From Mucidula mucida (lineage: Eukaryota; Basidiomycota; Agaricomycetes; Agaricales; Physalacriaceae), in NCBI GenBank assembly GCA_015501055.1, contig JADNYV010000009.1, forward strand, positions 186,001 through 250,000: 64,000 bases of DNA, read 5' to 3'. This document shows, piece by piece, positions 33,285 through 45,064 of this stretch. Made by a program: the position numbers and the translations under genes. Under the pieces are notes generated by a model. That model was not told the origin of the DNA. It worked only from the letters and a program-made list of their open reading frames with translations, and ran no database searches. Positions within the stretch are counted from its first letter, which is position 1. The number at the start of each line of letters is the position of its first letter.

Positions 33285-36060
33285 GTGTAAACCGTTGCTG
33301 TTGAGATGTAGGGCGCTGCAGAGAACGGGAATTGATTTACAGGGCCAGATTGGCTGTAAAGATCCCGTAAGGGCCACACGTTCACAAGTAGAAAGGACCT
33401 ACATAGGTACACAGCAACGCCAACCCGCCTGTTGTTCAAATCTCGAATACAAGGCGTTGTTTTCCTCCAAAATTGGAGATAATCGACGAAAAAAACCGCG
33501 AGGAAGGACAATTTTTCTAAGCATGGTTGTTAACGATGATGTCTGGATGACGCGCAGTCCAAGCAGGATTGAAATTGTCGTACCAAACCACCATCGAGTT
33601 GCAAGGCCAGGTGGACATGAAGTGAGGAGGCTCTTGACTGCGATGACGGAAAACCTAAAGCGCGAGAAAACGACCACACCCGACACAAATACAAGTTCTG
33701 ACGGCATCCTCGGGATATGCCCTCTTCCTGTCGATCGATGGGCATCAATAGCTGGCTTCTCGAGCTAATGGAAAGCGTGAAACACCTACACAAAGTGAGG
33801 AACAACAGGAGGACAATATTTTAGGGATGAGAGTGTACCAGTGGACACCGAAGACCCCGCAAACAAAGGCAAAGGGCTTGTTCTCAGAACAAAAAAAGCT
33901 CACGCTGAACCAGATTTTTATCAGCCACACAAAGGGCAGGAACATATCAGCAGCCCTATCCAAGAAGCGTCGGGAACGGGACCAATTGCAAGGGGAAGCG
34001 TGTAACAAACATATAGATAAATCAACTGCATGATGAATCAATACCCAGACCGAAAAGGAAGATGGCAACTGAGCTTACCCAGACTTCGTTCAATATCCGC
34101 TGCTTGAGCTTCATGCCATCGGCTTCCGAACGCCATCATTGTCCATGAATCCTTTCAGTTGCGGAAGTCTCAGGCATGATGCCCCATGTCGAAAAGGAAA
34201 GGAAGATTCCGCTCTTTGAGATTAACTTATAAGGATTTCAAGGGACAATTGAGGCGCGGCCTGACCCGGAAAGGCGACCGTGTTTCTTACAAATTTTCCA
34301 AAAAAGACTTCGGAGATCATTCCTTGTCTGCGCCATCAGGCTTCCACAGCGCCTCCAGTTGTCACGCATGATTATGGCTTCAATGGGAACATGTCAACTT
34401 CTTCAGAGATTACCGTTGTAGGACTTTACGCGTGCGCGCACTGTACTAAGATTGACGAGGAAGCTACTCTCAACATTGGTTGAACGAAACATATAGGAAT
34501 AGAGCCATTTCACTCACCAGGAAAGACACTGGATCGAGTCCGAATGTCCGGCAAGGAACGAGGCATGCTAACCTCGTGCAGGAGAAGCCAATTTCTTCTC
34601 CTGAGTACAAGCGCCAACAAGATAAAATATCGATGAGCGCTCAGAGCAGAAGAATGCCTCGTTTTCTCCTTGAGTTATCGATGAAATCGATTAAACCAAT
34701 TGAAATGCCGCTGAGTTAGAGAACAAAGGAAGAAGAGACTGCTGTGTTTGATATACTATACAGGTTCTGCGGTAACAATATACAGCTGCGGGAATAGCCG
34801 TATACAGATAACAGGTATCTATCCTACTGAGAGGGTAGGTCGCGCCTAGTTCTTAACATGAGCTCGTAAATTGAAGCGCAGAGGGTCATACCTCAGAAAA
34901 ACAACACAGTTCAAATTGGAGAAGAAGAAATCTGGAGCTCTTGACATCAGTCTCTCAAAAGAAAAAAGAAAACGCTACACAAGGAACTGTGGGGTGATTC
35001 TGATGAAGGAGGGTATGGCATCACTCCGGGGGCAGGACCTAAAGTGGAAAGTTGAATGTATTCGCAGACAGCTCAGTCCCGACCTGAAGCGCTAAGGACC
35101 TTTCGCTCCAACGCGTGGAGACTTTCGCATTTTTTGCCAAAATAGAAAAGAGGCGGTGCGTGCGTGTATGATGGACCTACAACTCTGGTGAGCCTCAAAC
35201 GCACACTCGACCCACCGTGCACCGTGATTGAGTGGGGCGTACAGTCCTATTTGATAAAGGACGTCGTTCCGATTCTGCCGCCGGGAAAGGTGGCGCTCCC
35301 GCTGTTGATGCAGTCCATATGGTAAAATCTATATGGACCCACAGATCGCGTCGATGGTGGCGCAATACCGCGCGCACAGGGCGCGTTGAATTCGTTGTTG
35401 CGTACGACAGAAATAGTGACACTTCTAGTTTAATACATTCCGTGCTTCCATGCTGGTCATTATTCCGATCCGGGAGACTCTGTCGAGGCGCGAAGCTTTC
35501 TTATGACGTTGTACACAATTCGATTGAATAGGCAGATGAGTGTATAACATGATGTGTAAACTGAGAGGGCTTAAGCTTTGAACTCATTGATTTTATGACT
35601 GTCGTAAAGCTGACCTTGAATATTGCAGGGAGTATGAAGTATGTGCAAGTCGTCACAGCGAGGTACCTTGGATGGAAAATAAATTTGATCCAGGGAGTAT
35701 GGAGAGAAAGAGAGTTCGAGGGAAAGTCACGGTGAGCGCAGTGGTGCAGTCCTCGAAAAAAGGACAAGGTGACGGTAGGAAGAAAAACAACTCGGACCGA
35801 ACTGCCGAAGGGGAATATAGCGCGCCGATCACTTCATTCCAGCGCCCCCGAGCAAGAACGTTAAGATGATGTTTGAGACGCGTCTAAGAGCTGCTGTATA
35901 CATTTTCGTGACGATTAACTCGTATAAAGTACAAATAAGTAAAGGGCCATCCATGCCGACCCAGGCAATGCTACAGTGAGGGTATACAAGGATGATAAGT
36001 GCTACAAAAGTTTGAATGCATAATAAGTGTTTGTGGATGTTCTCCAAACTCCATTTTTTT
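33285..36060. other. Long intergenic stretch
   Basis: The 33.3-33.8 kb part probably carries the promoter and leader of the C2H2 gene. Bases 35187-35330 on the + strand read open as a conserved-looking peptide (DPPCTVIEWGVQSYLIKDVV) that ends at a TAA, without a start or splice partner that I can defend. Nothing else was recognised on either strand. Confidence 0.35.
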
Positions 36061-36515
36061 CTACGCGCTCGACGACTTCCGCGAGGACGGTGTGCGAAGC
36101 ATGCGATAAGGGTGTACCCTGGCGCCTTTCGCCAAAGGACGCTGAGGGTTGCGGAATGGTTGCATGGCCGGACCAACGAGAAGCAAGGCTTCTGGGCGCG
36201 GTTGGCCGGGGATTGATGGTGGTACAAATACGACGGCATTGGCGTCTTCCATCGGACAAGGGAGCAGGCTCACTTGATCTGAGGCCGGCTGGGGTGGAGG
36301 GGAAGGGGTACGTGACGACGTGGAAGAGGAGATGGAGAATTGTCGTTGCTTTGTATAACCGTAATTCGGAGCAGGGCGTGAATACTGGAGGTTCTTTTAG
36401 ATAAAATGAATCTGAATGCGAGTAAAAGACGTACTGTTCGGGGTTCGTAAGTGGTGGTCGTGGGTAGCAGATCCAAGCTACGCAGGGAGGGAAGGGTGGG
36501 TCGTGTAGATTGCAT
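36061..36515 (-). CDS. Small protein of unknown function, 137 aa
   Basis: Two exons (36515-36435 and 36393-36061) join in phase 0 across a GTACGT...AAAAG intron and give 137 aa. The frame runs from the ATG to the stop, with codon composition like the neighbours. The N-terminal half is Ser/Thr/Pro-rich with basic residues (TKQRQFSISSSTSSR), as in a mitochondrial targeting region. The C-terminal half has a compact segment (ALLLVGPAMQPFRNPQRPL then GARVHPYRMLR) that looks conserved. I do not recognise a named family. It shares a 425-base promoter region with RPC19 on the other strand. Confidence 0.65.
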
Positions 36516-36940
36516 GATGGTATTAATCGTGAAGATGGAGTAAGAGTCCGCCGGGGCTCGAGGACCAGCCTTGTAGTATTGAAAAAATAAGCGTGGAAAG
36601 GTGAAAGAAATGGAGGCGGATGGATCCTTCATTCCACCGAAACACGATACTTTATAACTGACCCGGACCGGTATACAAAGTCACGATGGCCACACAATGG
36701 TTGGAGGCAACATGCATTGTTCGTGTCACCGATCACCTGTGTCACAATATCGGCATGGTGGTCACAATCAGACTGTGTCACCTCTTCCTTCCATATCGAA
36801 CTCTTCCCTGCACTTTGCTGGTCTCTGCCTTCTTCCTATTGTCTTCTTCCCCCAATCAACATCCAAATTGAAGGGACGAACGGTATGCAACTTGGCGGGA
36901 TTTGTTGAACTATTGTTCACGATTTTGTCAGATATTCTCC
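36516..36940. promoter_or_regulatory. Bidirectional promoter region
   Basis: These 425 bases separate the ATG of the 137-aa gene (left, minus) from the ATG of RPC19 (right, plus), so both promoters must lie here. The sequence GATACTTTATAACTG near 36646-36660 is a possible TATA-like element. No strong palindromic operator was noticed. Confidence 0.5.
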
Positions 36941-37465
36941 ATGACAGCATCAATACCAAAAGTCCAGATAGTAAGTATGCAGCCGTTCTCGCCTGCTCTT
37001 CGGGAAATGAGCTCGACTAGGTCCCCGGAACTTCACCCGATGACTCGTGCGCCACATTCAGAATACACGACGAATCCCATACGATCGGCAATGCTCTTCG
37101 CTGGATGCTCATGAAAAAGTACGCGTTGCGACATACAGACGATGTTGAAGTTGACCCAATCTTTAGCCCAAATGTCGAATTTTGTGGTTACAGGTGTGTT
37201 GTCGGTACAGCCGTCGACCGTCTCTTATCCCCCAATAGCGTTCCGCATCCCTCTGAAAACTTTATACACGTCCGTATTCAGATGTACAGTGCGTGCTCGA
37301 ATTTTACATTGGGCCATAATATAACCTTGCATAGATGATTTGTCTTCACTTGACGCGATGGTCACTGCGTTGGATGACCTTGACGCGGTCTGCACGACAA
37401 TCGGGGATACTTATACGAAGAGTCTTCAATCGGGCAAATACGAACGATGGGAGGAGCAGAGTTGA
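36941..37465 (+). CDS. RPC19: AC19-type subunit shared by RNA polymerases I and III
   Basis: Five short exons (36941-36970, 37021-37118, 37167-37193, 37239-37288, 37335-37465) splice to 111 aa. No single open frame shows the gene. Family motifs are unmistakable: PGTSPDDSCATFRIHDESHT, then IGNALRWMLMKN, then PNVEFCGYSVPHPSE and IHVRIQMY. These are the signatures of the bacterial-alpha-like, N-terminal-type subunit AC19 (Rpc19), which pairs with AC40 in the assembly platform of Pol I and Pol III in the nucleus. Exon 3 is only 27 nt. All introns are 43-50 nt. The acidic C terminus ends in a Glu-rich tail. The gene is essential in yeast, so the complete splicing pattern is a good check that base quality here is sound. 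Confidence 0.93.
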
Positions 37466-38126
37466 TCTTGATAAATGACCTGTTCGGTACGTTGTCGTCG
37501 CAATGTGCGACATGACAATGAGCCTTTACCGTCCTACTGAAGGTAGACGTCCAGCGCCGTGTGAAGGTGCGCTTCACGTTTCGTCTTATAACGAGCAATG
37601 CCATTAACGACTCGTTGCCAGCCAGTCGAAGATTTTCCCGAAACACATTCAGTCCAGTTGTTGCGCGGAGAGATGCGTCAACATGAATCATCGCCATCGA
37701 AGCGCGGATTGCCTATCTTGTCTACCCTCTTTAGAAGAACGACCTTCAGTACGCGTAAGGACGGCTGTTTCCTCTTGATACACCAAATATAGGCAAATTT
37801 CGACGCTGTCAGTGTACCCGCGAACACGGAAAGGGAAGGTATTAATTAAAGCGGCGGGATGGCTGTGAGCGCAGTCCGCCCCGGCGATGCGTCGGTAATA
37901 CCCACTGGGGTCGTGCCAGTCCTCCGTGGACGCCGTGACTTGACCATAACGCTTCGCCAGTGCTCTCAACGCTATAGTAGTTTCACAGGGGCGGGTGACA
38001 ACAGATAGTGACGCGTCAAACCTCCGTAGCGTCCGTGCATTATTTCATTTAGCCACGTCGGTGCTCTGGCGCCGTTTATGGGTTATAAAAGATGTGCCAT
38101 ACTGCGTCGAAATTATCTCAAGCACT
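37466..38126. other. Intergenic
   Basis: Between RPC19 and the Zn2Cys6 gene. Open stretches on the minus strand at 37362-37697 and 37688-37969 have no ATG-linked splice model or family resemblance. The right part holds the promoter of the transcription factor. Confidence 0.4.
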
Positions 38127-40115
38127 ATGCACACTACTTCTCGTCGTGGTAACTCTTCTTCGCGTTCGCCTCAGATCTCCAAGGGAGGCGCGTGCTTGAA
38201 TTGCAGGTCAGTTTCTTTTTCTTTCAATCGCGTCGTTTCTGAACTGACCTTTCTCTAAGACACAGAAAGATCGTAAGCCCTCCTCTCAATCGTCGAGTTC
38301 TCTCCGTCTAAAGCGACTTCAGCGTTGTGATGGCAAAAAGCCCTCTTGCAGCCAATGCGAATCCTCTGAAATCTTTCACGACTGCGAGTACGCCGGCAGG
38401 GGAGTGACCAAGACTCAAGTTTTGGAGGATCAAATTGCTGCTGTCGAGAGGCGGATTCAAGAACTCGAAAATCCAGGCCAGCAATCAGGTGTTACTCCCA
38501 TTGTGCTTTCGCAACCATACGCGCAGCCTCAAGGTAAGTCCCCTTATTTTGGCTGTGCCCATATTGTTAACCGAATCTCCAGGTCCGCAGACACTGGTTA
38601 GTTCGCAGTCCTCCGTGTACGCCGACGATTGACACTGACAAACCGTTCTCACTTTGTTAGAGTCTCCCATTGCCGACTCAGCACGCCATGTACGCAGTCT
38701 TCGTTCTGCACAGAGTGACGTACCTCTAACCCACCATCCGTAGGTTGCAGTCCTTCCTGTCCCAATGTTACAATCTTGCCTTTTTCCTGGATGTCTCTAG
38801 ATTCACGCAGGGCATGTTGAGCCCCAGCTCCAACCCCGCAGACCGTCCGATCCCCGCCCTTCATCTAGCGGCGCTGTTGTGGGGCATACACCTCTCACCC
38901 TCTCAAGAAGTGCAGGCTTACGAAGGCATCTGTCTTGCCGATGTTGTGCAGAACACTGCCCAAGGGTTAGCCAGTTCGGTTTCTCATCCGTACGGCGTCA
39001 TCCAGTACATCCAAGCCGAAGTGCTCGTTGCGCAGTACTTTTTCCGGGCTGGCAAGATCCTCGAGGGCAAGTATCATACCAGTGCAGCGGCGGCCCTGGT
39101 GCTCAGCTCGGGGCTCCACAAGTTCAATCCGACGAGCAACGACTTTGTTGCGGAGGGTGAAAGGATCAACGGCATGTGGACGGTGTTTATGTTGAACAAT
39201 TGTTGGACGGCGGCGGATGGATCGGCGTCGAACTTTTCACTCGATATGGAGGGGTCGCGTATTGACGCACCTTGGCCGATGGAGATGATGAAATATGCTG
39301 AGGTCTGTGGGAGGATTTCGTCTTGAGAGGCTGGGGACTGACTATAGGATTTTAGATATCTCAGTTGCCTCCGCGGACGACATACACTATCCAGAAGTTC
39401 CTTGCTGGCGACTCGGATTACGGAAATTCTCTCCTGGCGTTCGAGGTCAAGGCATCGCTGCTCTTCGAGCAAGCCGGCCGATTGGGAGAGCAATATCATT
39501 CCCGTAAGCGCTGAAAGTTATTTCTGCTTTAACTTGATTGCGTGACGCGTTTTTCTTGTAGAGACCTCACAGTGGGACGCTAGTGGTTTCTTCTCTCAGT
39601 TCAACTCGTTTTCGGCTGTACTCGAAAAGTTCATTCAGAACTTGCCGCCCGTCAACGCTATGCCCTCTCCGTCGGCTGGTGTCTTCGTGCATTCATTAGC
39701 ACAAGCAGCGGTGCTCGCGCTGCATATGCCCGTCGTCTCGGCCAACCCGGCTTCGCGTCCGCGCATGGTGACTGCTGTTCGTGGGATCGTACAGCTCCTG
39801 AATACCCCGGTGCCATTCGTCGATGCAGTCCTTGGGGTAAGTGTGCCCATGAAATTGTTTACTCGGGTGCTAACCAGGAGCTCGCAGGTTGTTTGGGGAC
39901 GCGCATGTCAATTCCTCCTCAGGGAAATATCGACTTCCACGCAGGAAGAGCCTATGGCGTTGCTGAACGCTATCATCCGGGTGATGAATGCCTTGGCTCC
40001 GAGTGCGCCATTCATTGGTGTGTTCGGTCTTGTTCCTATGTTGGTTGTTTGTCTGAAGCGACGTTTCACAGCCGCTCAGTTGAATCAGGTGCAATCTTCT
40101 ATAGGACCTCGTTAA
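38127..40115 (+). CDS. Zn2Cys6 fungal transcription factor
   Basis: Ten exons give 500 aa: 38127-38206, 38260-38272, 38323-38533, 38583-38596, 38661-38689, 38744-39302, 39356-39503, 39562-39836, 39888-40017 and 40072-40115. The binuclear cluster reads ACLNC, then RHRKIRCDGKKPSCSQC, with the last Cys in HDCEY, and is followed by a short coiled linker (VLEDQIAAVERRIQEL). Exon 2 is 13 nt long and supplies the residues between the second and third Cys; without it the cluster spacing would be wrong. The middle part (NLAFFLDVSRF onward) resembles the fungal-specific transcription factor region that follows such clusters in agaricomycetes. It probably acts as a nuclear regulator; targets are unknown. 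Confidence 0.9.
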
Positions 40116-40496
40116 ATGCTGAATGCATTCACGAATACACTGATACATCACAGTTACATTATCACACGGTCTGGTACCAAATAATAATGGAAAAAGAATC
40201 GCCAAATACTCTACATTGTCCTTCCTAATCACCACCATAGATTTCCTTCACTGTTAGTATTTCATAGAGCTGATCATTTTTATATTGCTTTCGATATGTA
40301 TACGTATGTCACATATGTAGTAACCTATAGCCCTTCATGCTTTGCGCGCATGAATATTATAATCTTAAAACGAGGTGGCGCTCATAGTTGCGACTTGGCC
40401 AGAATACGAGCAAGGCTCAAAGTTCCTATTTTCCCCCTCCTATTCCACACGTCAAAATCTGTTCGACGGTTGAACGTCTGAAATCTGTTGCCAGCT
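40116..40496. other. Convergent 3' flanks
   Basis: A spacer of 381 bases lies between the stop of the Zn2Cys6 gene and the stop of the cyclo-ligase gene. It is AT-rich, with polyadenylation-like signals, and contains no gene. Confidence 0.5.
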
Positions 40497-41405
40497 TCAT
40501 GAATCAACGATTGTATCTGGAGTTACTATTGCATCCATCTTCCAGTCAGTCTCTCCGACTGGAACATCGTTTACGCCGAGAAGTTGCTCTCGCAACGACA
40601 GTGCGACTGTTCATCAGTGACCAGAAGTTGATGATTTAGCGGGGGGAACATACCGAGGAGAGGTTTTGGACGCCCAGAAGCAGTGTATGAAGCGATGAAA
40701 CGATCATAATATCCTTTCCCGTGTCCCAGTCGAGAGCGGGAATTATCAAAGGCTACACCTAGTACAGACATTCAGCCTCGCGCAAGTGCGTAGTAGTAAA
40801 AGTAGCCCTTTGACCTGGTACCAGTATAAGATCCAAGTCCACATCAAGAGCTTTTACATAGATGTCAGAGATCTGGCTCCTCGCCGGCTTGGATATCACA
40901 TCATCACCATACCGTTCTGCCTTGGGGCACCATCATTCCACGTCTCGGAAGGATCTGGGATACCCCACAGTCCCTTGGGGATGGCGTCCAAATCGGCGTG
41001 GTCTTGTATCCTCAGCAGACTCATTCCAGAGGATAAAGAAGCGTCAATTTTTGGCACGTAGAGGTGCTTCCCTGGGAACCATGAATGAAGTGAGTAGGAC
41101 TCCTTAGTAATAGACTAACCGAGATTGAGGATCTCTCTGACCAGAGACGACGTGTCGAGTTCTCCGGAGGGCATGCTGAGATAGCAGCTCACAGTCCTGC
41201 ATTGACGGAAAGAGGGCAGAGCGAGGATTCGGTCTCGTACGGTGTTGGCTGAGCAATATATATCGGTGAGATTGTTGGTGTGACTCGGGTTGAGAAGCGT
41301 ACATTGCTCTTCAATTGAGGATGGGGATATGGTCTTCAGGGTTGTAGTTATGGATTTTCTTAATGCTTTCTTCTGCGCTTTGAGAACCAGTGAAGATGCA
41401 GACAT
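40497..41405 (-). CDS. FAU1: 5-formyltetrahydrofolate cyclo-ligase
   Basis: The enzyme uses ATP to convert 5-formyl-THF to 5,10-methenyl-THF in one-carbon metabolism. Six exons (41405-41303, 41248-41120, 41071-40913, 40850-40815, 40758-40654, 40606-40497) give 213 aa; every junction is phase 1. Motifs: KKALRKSI near the N terminus, LYVPKID, LDLILVPG, VAFDNSRSRLGHGKGYYDRF (substrate and ATP-phosphate binding) and a C-terminal DWKMDAIVTPD. Length and motif order match the family. Exon 4 is only 36 nt. The gene converges with the Zn2Cys6 factor and lies 295 bases from the SGNH hydrolase stop on the same strand. Confidence 0.94.
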
Positions 41406-41699
41406 GAGGTGGTGGTGGAAGGAAAGACCCGATTCGGACCAAGTCGCGATCGAAACGCGATCACCGTCTGCTCACACGCGTATTACCGCTGTATTTATAT
41501 TAGGAGGATGTTGGCGCGCGACGAAAAGACGTGAAGGAGGTTCTTTATGATTTTAACCTGGCTCACAGTGCGGTGGTCAGCCCAAAATAGATCAATCATT
41601 CACGAAATACAACGAACAGCGTAGCCTAAAAAGCGTTCTCACGACTACGAGGAATTGAGCATGATGTTAAATATGGCTACAGAATTGGAGTCGACGATG

Positions 41700-42450
41700 C
41701 TAGAGGAGGCCTAGAGTACTGGCAATCTGCAATGACGTCGACCATGCGTTTGCCATCTTGACATAGCCCTGGTCATTGGGATGCAGAGCATCTGCCATAT
41801 CTTCCGCAGTGAGAGCATTCCCCATATCAACTAACAGCACCTTCCTCCCCGCAAGCTGTCGTGCCGCCACAACGAATGGTATCGCGGCGTTGTAAGCGTC
41901 AATGCGGGACTGAACATCGCTCGACGTCGACATGATAATCCGTGCAACCATGACTACAGCATCCGGGCTCGCTGTGAAGATCTGGTCGATAAGGCTTCCG
42001 AGTCGGGCAGGTGCATTCCCGACGTCTAAATCTTGATTCATATCGTTCGTGCCGATGTGGAGGAGCACTACATTGGGATGCCGAGCCAGAGACGATGCTA
42101 CTCCTGCATTGGTCGCGATTTGGGAGATGGTGAAACCACTATGACCTTCATGGTCATTGTCGGCCATGGTACCCGATTTGAGAGAGCCAATCATATTGAT
42201 TGTGTTGGAGCGCGCATCAAGGAGGCCATGGAGGTCGTTACGATAGCCATTGCCATCAGAACTCCTGGACCCAAAGGTAATCGAGTCTAAGAAGGATGAG
42301 AACGGGGAAAGCTTGAATCATGTCGGACGTACCACCCAAGGGTAAAATAGTGAAGTTCTTGTTTGTCTGTCTCGCTGTAAGCGAGTCTACGACAATTGAG
42401 TGGCCGACATGGAAGGTAGCTAAGAGGGCGATGACGAAAAAGAAGGTCAT
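41700..42450 (-). CDS. Secreted SGNH/GDSL-type hydrolase
   Basis: Two exons (42450-42333 and 42286-41700) splice in phase 1 to 234 aa. A signal peptide is clear (MTFFFVIALLATFHVGHS). Block I is LPLGDSITFGSRSSDGNGYR with the nucleophilic Ser. The Gly/Asn oxyanion block is LLHIGTNDM. The catalytic Asp-His pair lies in DALHPNDQGY. This layout fits fungal SGNH hydrolases related to carbohydrate esterase family 3 (acetyl-xylan esterase type). The intron cuts exactly inside the GDS motif. The protein is probably secreted and deacetylates plant polysaccharide or a similar ester, but the substrate is inferred from family only. Confidence 0.9.
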
Positions 42451-43744
42451 CGTCTCGAAAGGTTACGTCGATTGCGTGAAACAAGAAGTACAGAGACTAG
42501 CTTTCCTTTATAGAGACAAGGAATCATGATGACTGTCAGTCGTTGAAACAGAAATGCCTGAGCATAGCCTCAGGCGACACCGTGAGCCGTCAAAGAAAGT
42601 TGCCAACAGCTTCAAGGTAACGTACACCTTCCATTGCATTGTAGACATGAATGATGAACGCACGAGCTCGAGATTGTATAGGACCTCAAAATGTTCACCA
42701 TGTCGACGGCTTGCCAGAAGAAGGTTAGTTTTAGGTTGAGGCCTACTTTCTGTACTGTAAGCAGTGGAAGACAGTGCATACAAGTCGACTGACATGTATA
42801 AGATGGAACACGAGTATCATGTCCCCTAAGGATCAAGAGCATCAGATGCTCGGTTGAACAAATCGCGGCACCGCAAAGGTATCCCTAGTCGAGTGAGTAG
42901 AAGACGCCTAAAATGTCGGACGTTGCTGAGCACCGAGAAAGAGATATAGGGTGCAGGGTCTGTGCGGATATCACAGGCCGACCAGTTTCGTGGCGTCCAC
43001 GTTTACGAGAGTCGACCAACATCTGAATCGGTAGTCCTATGGAAACGAGCGCGGCCCAATTCGTTCTTAAAGTTGCAGAAGAAACATGAAAATTCGAGGT
43101 AAAGGGTTTGTAGCATCACGTGATGTCGATGCGTTTCATTTCTCGCCACCATGCTAAGGCTTTCGCCTCTCTCCGAATCAAAAACTTTGAGGCATACCTG
43201 GGTATCTCGCGTCGGTTGGCTCTAACACAGGCCAAAACGCTCCTGCGTCGTTTCCGTTCCAGCAATCAGCGACATGGAGGTCTTTCAACATCGGTTATCC
43301 TTGGTCATACTCGGATAGTTATCACTCAGGCGGGGCTCCAGCCCAATTTGCTCATTTTGATTCATCCCGCGCCGTGCAGTCGACTTGAACCCATCACCAC
43401 AACAGCATCATCACTAACAGCAGCAGCTGAAGGAGGATTCCAAAGGCCTACGTCTTCATCAACTGGAAAATCCGCTTCCAGAGGCCAAGCGCCATCTTCT
43501 CGGCCACTAACGACACGAATCCAGCAAATGAGTTGAGGCTCACAGGAGGTTCATCATTATCTGTAGCCGAAGATGCTTGCGACGCGCGTCCACTCAAGCC
43601 GGCGTTCCTGGACCAAGCCGGATAACCCTTCTCTTTTGGCAGTCTTTTGGAATCCTTTCTTCTCTGCTGGAGTTTCCCTTGCAAAAGATACGCCATGCTA
43701 CTCGACGTGCTTACTTGTAGGGCTCTGATTTACTCGGTTGACGC
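42451..43744. other. Intergenic, with a possible decayed coding stretch
   Basis: The left part is the promoter of the SGNH hydrolase. Bases 43190-43620 on the + strand look protein-like in alternating frames. One frame gives NAPASFPFQQSATWRSFN followed by a Tyr/Ser/Pro-rich segment to a stop near 43386. Another gives FQRPTSSSTGKSASRG. A third gives NWKIRFQRPSAIFSATND. No single splice model joins them, so this may be a gene relic. The remainder shows nothing. Confidence 0.3.
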
Positions 43745-44143
43745 CTCATATAGTTTTACCAACACAACTTTGGACTTCAACTCGAAACAATTTTGATGTT
43801 GGTATGAGCTGAGGGCTGCTGTCTTCCGCACGAAGCAAACGGCAATTCTTCCGTCATCCTCCCGGAACGCTAACCAGATCCCCAGTTGACATTGTGTAAT
43901 CAGGTATGATTGGCGTTCAAGTACATAAATACTAGGTGCTCATTAGATTTGCAGGCGATGTACCCACCTGCTTTTATGTTATACGGTCTGCTATTGGGCT
44001 TATCTCTGCTTCTCCCTATGTCTTTGGGGCAAGCCCCCGCTCCGAGTGTAGACCTGGGCTATGCGAAATATGAGGGCGCAGTCGCTTCCAATATTTCCAC
44101 CTTCCGTGGTATGCACTACGCGGCGCCACCTGTGGGTGAGTAG
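43745..44143 (+). pseudogene. Promoter plus first exon of the carboxylesterase gene (truncated copy)
   Basis: Bases 43958-44136 match the first exon of the esterase at 47156-49380, which reads on the opposite strand: MYPPAFMLYGLLLG... against MHPPALMSYGLLLA..., then VDLGYAKY, FRGMHYAAPPVG. About 200 bases of upstream sequence match as well (shared CACGAAGCAAACGG). The similarity stops at the exon-1 donor GTGAGT, and the following sequence is unrelated. Unspliced, the copy could encode a 61-aa secreted peptide ending at TAG 44141-44143. No catalytic residue of the esterase remains. It is a 5'-end duplication rather than a processed copy, since promoter and donor site are included. Confidence 0.8.
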
Positions 44144-45064
44144 TACAGGCCTATCCATACCACATTCCTATATAGGTGCCATAGCGCACAAAGCGAAAGA
44201 GAAACTTATCAGAGACTGGAAGGCATGCATGAATTAGGTTGGAAATGAGGTCGATTCAACTCAGGTGATCGGACAAGCCGCCACGTGACGCCAACGCGTT
44301 GGTGCCGACCCCCACCATCTCTTCTTGCGACTGAGCAGGAAGGTCCCAGTGACGATGATTCGACACATACATTAGAGGCGACCCGCTATACCCCGCGGTC
44401 ATCGCTTCGGCATCTCTACAGAAACAGTCTTAAGTATACGAGCTTGGCCCCAGAGCTCCACCGTGCCGAAGACTAACCTTCTCAGAATCGGAGTATTCAG
44501 GCAAGGGCCGGATGATGTCTTCGCCTCTTATGGCTCTGCTACAGTTCAGTAAGAACAAGCTTCCCAGCTTGACCGTCCACTACTACCGTTGAAGTTGGCA
44601 ATTCACTTGGCCCGTCAACGGATTTAACCGAAGATTTTAAGTACGTTTATTTTGTCTGATTGGTGCAGTGCTCCAGATTTACAATTCTAGAGTAATCAAC
44701 CAGAGGCATCATGGTACTGTCGAGAATACATTCCCAACCCATGATTCCGCTACTCGGTTTCGTCAGTTCCGCTTTCCTAGGCGTCCAGCGGGAATCTCGA
44801 TGGTCTTTGCTATTGACTCGTCGCTTCTTCAGCTGCTCACCTCTGTCCTCCGTTCTTTCCGCCGTGCTATTCTTCGCCTGGTCGGCACGACCGGCAATGG
44901 AGGTGGTGGATCATAGGGCACCGGTCTAACCCAGCTGTATTCCACCTTGACACCCGTATCTCGTAATCTTTTGAAGATGTCAGTATAAATATGGGACCGT
45001 TGAGCAGCCGAGGATCCAATTTAGCTTCACACACCTCTACCTTCAACAGCACCGAACATCGAGA
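44144..45064. other. Intergenic
   Basis: No esterase exons follow the truncated copy. Bases 44930-45064 are the promoter of the decayed multi-TM gene. They share CCTTGACACCCGTA and CAGTATAAAT with the promoter of its relative near 60960-61010. Confidence 0.45.

Noticed and set aside
35187..35330. Exon of a conserved protein (VIEWGVQSYLIKDV)
   Set aside because: The stretch is open for about 45 codons but has no ATG or acceptor in the right phase and ends at a TAA; too little to call.
43958..44900. Complete second carboxylesterase gene
   Set aside because: Only exon 1 matches; the following 800 bases contain none of HGGG, GSSAG, the NTNEGG acid block or the His block.
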